Of a DNA stretch of 5,178 bases, positions 1-3,677 are shown piece after piece (position 1 is the stretch's first letter; each line of letters opens with the position of its first letter). The notes beneath the pieces were generated by a model that saw only the letters and a program-made list of their open reading frames with translations, was not told the origin of the DNA and ran no database searches. This stretch comes from JBFHRE01 sp041591895 (GTDB lineage: Bacteria > Actinomycetota > Acidimicrobiia > Spongiisociales > ZC4RG35), in assembly GCA_041591895.1 (NCBI GenBank), contig JBFHRE010000158.1, positions 1 through 5,178 of the forward strand, given 5' to 3'. The position numbers were made by a program, and so were the translations under genes.

Positions 1-183
1 AACGAATGTGAGGAACTCCTCATACGAACCGGGGCTGTAGCCGCGTTCCCGACCGTAGAGCGGTCCGGTGTTGGCCGACCAGCGAATCTCGTCGGTCTCT
101 ACATCCCATCCCCACGCCGCCGTCCCGGTGCCTTCGAGGGCATCGAGTACCTGAACAAACGTGCCGAGATTCGAAGTGGGCAA
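1..183 (-). CDS. PAS-domain sensor protein, N-terminal part (runs off left edge)
   Basis: An open frame on the minus strand enters after an in-frame TAG and continues to the window edge, giving 61 residues. Residues 8-61 look like the start of a PAS fold. The signature is W24-G-W26-D27, then T30 and W35-S36, then L42-Y43-G44, with an S-Y-E-E-F segment at 53-57 resembling the part just before the usual 'hPDD' turn of PAS_3-type domains. The best start is TTG at 183, with AGAAGGAA about 10 nt upstream; no ATG or GTG is available in frame. It begins 105 nt after the sigma-factor stop on the same strand. PAS domains sense small ligands, redox state or light and are joined to varied outputs. The output domain lies outside the window, so kinase, GGDEF/EAL and PP2C phosphatase all remain open. 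A PAS-PP2C (RsbU/RsbP-like) protein would suit the neighbours. PAS identity is fairly sure; the start is less so. Confidence 0.7.
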   Translation of the reverse strand, partial: MPTSNLGTFVQVLDALEGTGTAAWGWDVETDEIRWSANTGPLYGRERGYSPGSYEEFLTFV

Positions 184-227
184 CGGGCTTGGGTTCCTTC
201 TGATTCGGCTCTAGGCCACGAGCTTAC

Positions 228-263
228 GCCCGGGAGGGCCGATCATGCCATTGAGACCCGGGC
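228..263 (-). other. Inverted repeat between sigma gene and PAS gene
   Basis: GCCCGGG at 228-234 and CCCGGGC at 257-263 are complementary arms separated by 22 bases. They lie in the 105-bp gap after the sigma-factor stop. No T-rich tract follows on the minus strand, so this is at best a weak terminator or mRNA-end structure. The rest of the gap (184-227 and 264-288) shows only the likely ribosome binding site of the PAS gene. Confidence 0.25.
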
Positions 264-288
264 TGGCGCTTGGGTCGGCGGTCCGCTC

Positions 289-1377
289 TCAGGCCACCAG
301 GTTTCTGAGACGGTCCACCGATCGTGCCAGCAACCTCGATACGTGCATCTGGGAGATGCCGATTGCCGAGGCGATCTCGTCCTGGGTGCGCTCCTCGAAG
401 AACCGCATGTAGACGATCGAGCGTTCCCGAAGGGGGAGCGACTCGAGTGCGTTGAGCAATGCCAGTCGGTTGTCGGTCAGCTCGAATCGGGGATCGTCGC
501 CCCCGAGGCTCCAACCCCCCGGTGGCGAGCCTGGATCATCGCCGGGCCCGGGATCGAGAGATGCGGCCGTATAGGCCGAAGCCGCCTGCATCGCCTCGAC
601 CACCTCCTCGAGCGGACAGTCGATCTCCGCCGCGAGCTCGGCCGGGGTCGGCATCCGCCCGAGGCGCTGTTCGAGAACATTGCCGGCCCGGTTCAGCTCC
701 ATCGTTCGCTCCTGAAGTGAGCGCGGCACCCGCACCGACCAAGCACGGTCCCGCAGGCTGCGCTTCAACTCGCCGCTGACCGTCTTGACGATGTACGGCT
801 CGAAGGGACCGCGTTCGGGGTCATACCTGTCGAGCGCTCGAACCAGCCCCATCAACGCCACCTGCTCGAGGTCGGAGAGGTCGAGACCTTTGTTGCGAAA
901 CCGTCTTGCTAGACCGGTGACCAACGGCGAGAAGCGCCGGACGACCTCGTCTCGTGCGACGGGATCGCTGGTGACCTTCGACAGCAGCCAGTCGGTGTCC
1001 GCAGCCGAGACATCTCCTGCCGTTCCTGGGGTCCGCACCTCGAACCAGACCGTGGAGCCATCAGCCACAGACCGGCCCCAGCGGCGCGCGAGCCGATCGA
1101 GTAGTGCCGTCGTCAGACCGAACTCGTCGAGGCCAAGGAGGTCGCCGCCGGTCCAACCCACCTCTACCACGACTCCGGCCGCGCTGGAACCGGCGCCGAC
1201 GGTGACTTCGGCGGCCGATTGCTCGAGGACGGCCAGAGTGACGAGGTCCGAGACGAGCACTCCGGCTTCCGCGGCCCGCACCGGGTCGAGTCGCAGATGT
1301 GCCCAGAGCCAGCGGCGGGCGAGCGCCGGGGCAGACCGGTCCGCGGTCAGGCGAACGGCCGGGCTGCCGACGCTCAT
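289..1377 (-). CDS. SigB/SigF-family sigma factor with fused N-terminal RsbW-like pseudokinase domain
   Basis: The protein has 362 residues, about 100 more than the usual 250-265 of this family. Residues ~138-215 are sigma region 2: a DLEQVALMGLVRALDRYDP core, then GELKR and the RDRAWSVRVPRSLQE stretch that marks SigB/SigF/SigG-type factors. Region 3 is ~221-265 (LGRMPTPAELA). A Gly/Pro/Asp-rich linker covers ~272-298. Region 4 is ~305-360, with LPLRERSIVYMRFFEERTQ and an ISQMHVSRLL recognition helix. Residues ~8-115 follow the HATPase_c_2 anti-sigma pattern: an N-box-like LVSDLVTLAV (42-50), a G2-like GLTTALLDRLARRWG (87-101) and TVWFEV (109-114). In the N-box, Asp44 replaces Glu, Leu48 replaces the Mg-ATP-binding Asn and Glu52 replaces His; no D-x-G-x-G box is seen. 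ATP binding is therefore unlikely. The usual F-[ST]-[TS]-Y-A-x-P-T of region 2.3 is changed to FEPYIVKT. The ATG overlaps the preceding stop as ATGA. The sigma identity is firm; the N-terminal assignment rests on pattern matching. Confidence 0.92.
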   Translation of the reverse strand: MSVGSPAVRLTADRSAPALARRWLWAHLRLDPVRAAEAGVLVSDLVTLAVLEQSAAEVTVGAGSSAAGVVVEVGWTGGDLLGLDEFGLTTALLDRLARRWGRSVADGSTVWFEVRTPGTAGDVSAADTDWLLSKVTSDPVARDEVVRRFSPLVTGLARRFRNKGLDLSDLEQVALMGLVRALDRYDPERGPFEPYIVKTVSGELKRSLRDRAWSVRVPRSLQERTMELNRAGNVLEQRLGRMPTPAELAAEIDCPLEEVVEAMQAASAYTAASLDPGPGDDPGSPPGGWSLGGDDPRFELTDNRLALLNALESLPLRERSIVYMRFFEERTQDEIASAIGISQMHVSRLLARSVDRLRNLVA

Positions 1378-1721
1378 GATCCGCCGTCTATGGAGAGAAC
1401 CCAGCGATCGCCGTCTAGCTCGGCGACACCGTCGATGCCCCGCCGCACGATCGTTTCGATCTCACCCGGCACGGTCGGCACGGTGTCTTCCGGGGTCATC
1501 TCGACCACGATCCTCCCGTCCCGGCTCGCTACGCCGATCTCGAATGAGCCGTCACCCGACGTGACGAGGAGGGTGGCGAGTTCGGACACCGCGAGACGCA
1601 ACCCTTCGATCGAGTCCGGCTCGGCTCCGAGCACTCGAGCCGTTGAAACCACGAATGCTCGGGCGATGCCAACGCACTCAGGCCGGCTTCGAAGCCGAAG
1701 GGTCGGGTTGGTTGTGCTCAC
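1374..1721 (-). CDS. Degenerate RsbW-like (HATPase_c_2) anti-sigma-type protein
   Basis: This 115-residue protein has the layout of a small RsbW/SpoIIAB-type domain: an initial strand with a helix (residues 8-32), an N-box-like helix LRLAVSELATLLVTSG (41-56), two strands (60-75), a helix ~86-100 and a final strand RWVLSI (106-111). Glu47 of the N-box is kept, but the Asn position is Leu51 and the His position is Ser55. There is no D-x-G-x-G box and no glycine-rich G2 loop, so kinase activity is not expected. The GTG start at 1721 overlaps the stop of the STAS gene (GTGA), and its own stop overlaps the sigma start (ATGA). It therefore sits exactly where rsbW sits in an rsbV-rsbW-sigB operon. 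The likely role is binding the sigma factor, the STAS protein or the fused domain of the sigma factor. Without the context it would pass as a hypothetical protein. Confidence 0.8.
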   Translation of the reverse strand: MSTTNPTLRLRSRPECVGIARAFVVSTARVLGAEPDSIEGLRLAVSELATLLVTSGDGSFEIGVASRDGRIVVEMTPEDTVPTVPGEIETIVRRGIDGVAELDGDRWVLSIDGGS

Positions 1722-2050
1722 AGGTCGTTGAGCTCCGAGAGGTCATCGATCAGATGGAGCGCGTCGACCACACCGGCTACTTCGAACAGCCGTCTGACGG
1801 TCCCGGATCCGGGCAGGACCACCAGCCGGCGATCGGTTTCCTGGAGGTTGAGCTTCGCCGCGATCAGCGACCGGAGCCCGGTGGAATCCATGAACTCGAC
1901 GCCTGTCAAGTCGATGGCCAGGTCTCCATCCTTGCTGGTTGCTCCGTCGATGGCGCTGTCCATGGCCGGAGCGGTGGCGATATCGATTTCCCCCGCAACG
2001 TGCAGGACCTGCCACCCCGGTACGTGGGACTGTGTGATCGTCAGATCCAT
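1718..2050 (-). CDS. STAS-domain anti-anti-sigma factor (RsbV/SpoIIAA-like)
   Basis: The 110-residue protein is a single STAS domain. It has the first strand WQVLHVAGEIDIATAP (13-28), a second strand DLAIDLTGVEFMDSTGL (43-59) and a C-terminal helix VRRLFEVAGVVDALHL (85-100). Ser56 in D55-S56-T57-G58 is the residue phosphorylated by RsbW-type kinases in this family. In the classical switch the unphosphorylated form binds the anti-sigma factor and frees sigma. The chosen ATG at 2050 has GGGAGGAAC just upstream and starts where STAS homology begins. The frame stays open to 2233, but that extension is Pro/Arg-rich, lies antisense to the plus-strand gene and does not look like protein. It is the first gene of the STAS / degenerate RsbW / fused sigma operon and overlaps the next gene by 4 nt. 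Identity is secure; which kinase, if any, phosphorylates it is unknown. Confidence 0.93.
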   Translation of the reverse strand: MDLTITQSHVPGWQVLHVAGEIDIATAPAMDSAIDGATSKDGDLAIDLTGVEFMDSTGLRSLIAAKLNLQETDRRLVVLPGSGTVRRLFEVAGVVDALHLIDDLSELNDL

Positions 2051-2088
2051 GTGTTCCTCCCGATCGAAGCCGATCGTATCATTCGCCG
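2051..2088. promoter_or_regulatory. 38-bp divergent intergenic region with candidate back-to-back promoters
   Basis: This short gap separates the minus-strand STAS gene from the plus-strand gene at 2089. On the plus strand, TATCAT (2077-2082) fits TAnnnT and ends 7 bases before the GTG at 2089, which is the spacing expected for a leaderless transcript. On the minus strand, TACGAT (2073-2078) is a possible -10 for the STAS operon and overlaps the plus-strand one. No convincing -35 was seen for either. Two CGATCG palindromes at 2061-2066 and 2071-2076 are 10 bp apart, one helical turn, and could be a binding site. All of this is inference from short motifs. Confidence 0.35.
2053..2061 (-). promoter_or_regulatory. 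Ribosome binding site of the STAS gene
   Basis: GGGAGGAAC on the minus strand lies 2 bases before the ATG at 2050, with the GGAGG core 5 bases away. It fixes the start at 2050 and argues against the longer open frame reaching 2233. Confidence 0.75.
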
Positions 2089-2433
2089 GTGAGCCACTTT
2101 CGGTTGCTGCTCCCGGCCGATCCGGTCTGGTCGCATGTGGTGAAGACTGTTGTCGGAACCGCTTACGCGGATTCATCGGTCGGCGATGATCTCGTCCTGG
2201 CGGTGGACGAGGCATCGGTGGAGGCGATGACAACGCCCGGGGTCGATGTGGTGGAGATCGCTCCAGAATCGGGTGAGCCGGGCTCGGTGTCTGTGGTGGG
2301 TCGCGGCGATTCCATCGAATACGAGGCTGCGGCCCTCTCGGATGCGCTGATCACGAGCCTCGCACCGGGTTCCAGGGTGGAACGGGCGCCAAACGAATAC
2401 CGATACACGATCATGATCCGTCCCTCTGGATGA
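2089..2433 (+). CDS. Small degenerate RsbW-like (HATPase_c_2) protein
   Basis: This is the only plus-strand gene supported. Its 114 residues open with a strand and helix, RLLLPADPVWSHVVKTVVG (5-23), then an N-box-like DDLVLAVDEASVEAM (33-47), a strand pair (53-72), a helix EAAALSDALITSL (79-91) and a last strand EYRYTIMI (103-110). This is the order of the RsbW/SpoIIAB fold. Glu41 of the N-box is kept, but Glu45 stands in place of the ATP/Mg-binding Asn, and both glycine boxes are absent, so it should not be a kinase. The GTG start at 2089 is the first available and has no Shine-Dalgarno sequence; a TATCAT box 7 bases upstream suggests a leaderless mRNA. Its last 23 bp overlap the end of the opposing ATP-binding gene. 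The sequence was judged real over its antisense frames because codon bias and fold pattern agree. The role is probably binding a STAS or sigma partner. Confidence 0.68.
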   Translation: MSHFRLLLPADPVWSHVVKTVVGTAYADSSVGDDLVLAVDEASVEAMTTPGVDVVEIAPESGEPGSVSVVGRGDSIEYEAAALSDALITSLAPGSRVERAPNEYRYTIMIRPSG

Positions 2434-2806
2434 CGAACCAGGCCCGGACCCCCCCCGGGACTTCCTCGAGACCGTGGTCCTCACTCAGACGTTCGACGAT
2501 CTTCAATCCGTAGCCACCGATCGTGCGTCGCGCAGGCGGCTCGAGCCGTCCTCGGCTGAACACTTCGAGCCTCAAGCGGTTCTTGTCTGCTTCCAGGGTG
2601 ATCCGGATCGGCTTCGAGCGCGGCCCGTGCATGACCGCGTTGGTCACCAGCTCGTCTGCCAGGAGCAAAGCGGTTTCGTGATCGGGGCCGGATGGGATGA
2701 TCTCGGCCAGCAGGTGGCGCACCTTGCGGGGCGCGGAACGTTCTGCCCGGACGCTGAATCTGAACGTCCGGCTCTGGTTGGTCTTGGTCTCGAATCCACA
2801 GGTCAC
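2411..2806 (-). CDS. RsbW-like ATP-binding anti-sigma factor / serine kinase
   Basis: A single HATPase_c_2 domain of 131 residues. The N-box LLADELVTNAVMHG (48-61) carries the full set of Glu52, Asn56 and His60, and the G2 box reads GGYGLKIVERL (97-107), followed by the family's AWFVI strand (122-126). The first glycine box is altered: the usual Asp is Ser84 in EVFSRGRLEPP, so nucleotide binding may be weakened. RsbW-type proteins bind and block a sigma factor and phosphorylate a STAS antagonist on serine, so this is the only plausible active kinase in the window for the neighbouring STAS protein. The GTG at 2806 was chosen because GGAG lies 8 nt upstream; a GTG at 2842 would add 12 residues but has only a weak site. 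Codons near the C-terminus contain a run of eight G (2449-2456). It stands alone on the minus strand, tail to tail with the gene at 2089-2433. Confidence 0.85.
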   Translation of the reverse strand: MTCGFETKTNQSRTFRFSVRAERSAPRKVRHLLAEIIPSGPDHETALLLADELVTNAVMHGPRSKPIRITLEADKNRLRLEVFSRGRLEPPARRTIGGYGLKIVERLSEDHGLEEVPGGVRAWFVIQRDGS

Positions 2807-2814
2807 GTCACCTG

Positions 2815-2818
2815 CTCC
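2815..2818 (-). promoter_or_regulatory. Ribosome binding site deciding the start of the RsbW-like gene
   Basis: GGAG (with AGG just after it) stands 8 bases before the GTG at 2806. The competing GTG at 2842 has only CCAGGT directly in front, which is too close for a normal site. Confidence 0.5.
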
Positions 2819-2842
2819 ATACCCAGCCGTGCAGTCCGTCAC

Positions 2843-2989
2843 ACCTGGAAATTCGCGTTCCTCGACTGGGCGGTGGGAAGCATGAGAGTCAGATCGATCG
2901 AATCAACGCCCACATGAGCAACGCGATTGCTGGGTTGGCAGCCAGCAGGGAGCCCGCACGAGGTCGTGCCGTCTGCTTCCCATGAGATG
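2843..2989 (-). promoter_or_regulatory. Intergenic stretch likely holding the RsbW-like gene promoter
   Basis: About 150 bp lie between the terminator-like hairpin and the RsbW-like gene, and no credible gene was found here. A weak candidate promoter on the minus strand is TTGATT, 17 bases, then ATGCTT, around 2879-2907; it includes a GATCGATCG repeat at 2892-2900. The match to consensus is poor, so only the region, not the exact site, is claimed. Confidence 0.25.
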
Positions 2990-3023
2990 ACGGGAGGACG
3001 GGCCTCACGGCCCATCCTCCCGT
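2990..3023 (-). terminator. Strong hairpin after the DedA / DUF2383 / small-protein genes
   Basis: Bases 2990-3004 pair with 3009-3023 around a four-base loop (3005-3008), giving a 15-bp stem. In the minus-strand transcript all pairs hold, with one G-U (3014 with 2999); in the plus-strand transcript that position would be a C-A mismatch, so the element is better built for minus-strand RNA. It begins 17 bases after the stop of the 48-residue gene. No U-tract follows, so it may be a U-less intrinsic terminator or a 3'-end stabiliser. Confidence 0.65.
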
Positions 3024-3040
3024 GGCACCGGTCGAGCGCA

Positions 3041-3187
3041 CTAGACGGTCACCCGCCGGCCGGTGAATACCGAGATCAGGAACAATACGAGGCCCACGAT
3101 CAGCAGCCACCGCAGCGCCTCCACTGCCAGTCCGACTCCGCCAAGGAGCAGGGCCACTACCAACAGAACGATTGCCCAGGTAGCCAT
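3041..3187 (-). CDS. Small hydrophobic two-helix membrane protein (48 aa)
   Basis: The ATG at 3187 opens a 48-residue frame ending in TAG at 3041. Residues 4-22 (WAIVLLVVALLLGGVGLAV) and 26-41 (LRWLLIVGLVLFLISV) form two hydrophobic segments joined by a short turn, and the tail is basic (GRRVTV). GAGGAAG lies 7 bases before the ATG, inside the end of the DUF2383 gene, whose stop is only one base upstream, so the two are almost certainly co-translated. Size and pattern resemble the small 'hydrophobic protein' / lmo0937-like (DUF5670) families of stress-linked membrane peptides; family membership is inferred from appearance only. It lies in the inner membrane with no visible catalytic residue. 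The strong hairpin follows 17 bases after the stop. Gene finders with a length cut-off would miss it. Confidence 0.72.
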   Translation of the reverse strand: MATWAIVLLVVALLLGGVGLAVEALRWLLIVGLVLFLISVFTGRRVTV

Positions 3188-3188
3188 G

Positions 3189-3638
3189 TCATACTTCCTC
3201 TCTGTCTCGTAGGGCCCGCACTGCGTCGTGGGCCTCCTTCACTGCCGTCGCCTGCCTGGCGACGATCTCGCGGATCTGGGAAGGCAGTTCTTCTTCGAGT
3301 GCGGCTTCGAACTCGGCCACCGCGTGGTCTTCGCCCGTCTCCGCCGCCGCCAGGACTGCGTGGGTGTCGTTCGCGGCAAGCGCGTCTTTGAGCGCGATCC
3401 ATCCCCGGTGAACGGACCCGGCGACGGAACCTTCCTCGACGATGTCCATTCCCTCGGACGACGCGATTTCCCGCAGCTCGGCCGAGAACTGCTCACGCTC
3501 GTCTGCGAACTGGCGCAGTCGGCCGGCGACATCAGGTCGCTCCTCATCGAGCTGATCTGCAGCCTGACGGAAGCCCTTCTTCCCATCCTCGAGCGTCTCG
3601 ACGAGGTCTTCGAGGACTTGGTTCACGGTCTTGAGCAT
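3189..3638 (-). CDS. PA2169-type four-helix-bundle protein (DUF2383)
   Basis: The 149-residue, acidic, nearly all-helical protein matches the PA2169 / DUF2383 family, a ferritin-like fold of unknown reaction often found with stress and envelope genes. Helices run about 1-30 (VNQVLEDLVETLEDGKKGF), 33-61 (DVAGRLRQFADEREQFSAEL), 75-112 and 115-145. The family hallmark GSVAGSVHRGW (70-80) followed by LKDAL, and the AAETGEDHAVAEFEAAL stretch (98-114) with acidic and His residues placed as in ferritin-like bundles, are both present. Length fits the family. AAGGAGGAAG stands just before the ATG at 3638. It starts 39 bases after the DedA-like gene and ends one base before the small hydrophobic gene, so the three probably share a transcript. 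It has no signal peptide and is probably cytoplasmic. Metal binding is possible but not shown. Confidence 0.88.
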   Translation of the reverse strand: MLKTVNQVLEDLVETLEDGKKGFRQAADQLDEERPDVAGRLRQFADEREQFSAELREIASSEGMDIVEEGSVAGSVHRGWIALKDALAANDTHAVLAAAETGEDHAVAEFEAALEEELPSQIREIVARQATAVKEAHDAVRALRDREEV

Positions 3639-3640
3639 GT

Positions 3641-3650
3641 CTTCCTCCTT
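3641..3650 (-). promoter_or_regulatory. Very strong ribosome binding site of the DUF2383 gene
   Basis: AAGGAGGAAG on the minus strand lies 2 bases before the ATG. It is the closest match to the anti-Shine-Dalgarno sequence in the window and suggests that this protein is made in larger amounts than its upstream neighbour. Confidence 0.7.
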
Positions 3651-3677
3651 GTTGGTCGACTCTCTCTCCGTATTCGG

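Noticed and set aside
343..720. Plus-strand open frame of 125 codons
   Set aside because: It is antisense to sigma regions 3 and 4, with no domain pattern and no ribosome binding site.
785..1564. Long plus-strand open frame of 259 codons
   Set aside because: It lies antisense to the sigma factor and its neighbour, is dominated by Ser/Arg/Pro/Thr, shows no motif, and is explained by G/C-biased codons on the other strand.
2051..2233. N-terminal extension of the STAS protein by 61 residues
   Set aside because: The extension is Pro/Arg-rich, lies antisense to the plus-strand gene, and the ATG at 2050 has a much better ribosome binding site at the point where the STAS fold begins.
2163..2414. 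Minus-strand 83-codon frame opposite the plus-strand pseudokinase gene
   Set aside because: It is low-complexity Ser/Thr/Ala/Pro-rich sequence without fold features; the plus-strand reading shows an RsbW-like pattern.
2889..3110. Minus-strand 73-codon frame between the small membrane gene and the RsbW-like gene
   Set aside because: It overlaps the small gene in another frame, reads through the hairpin, and has no recognisable pattern.
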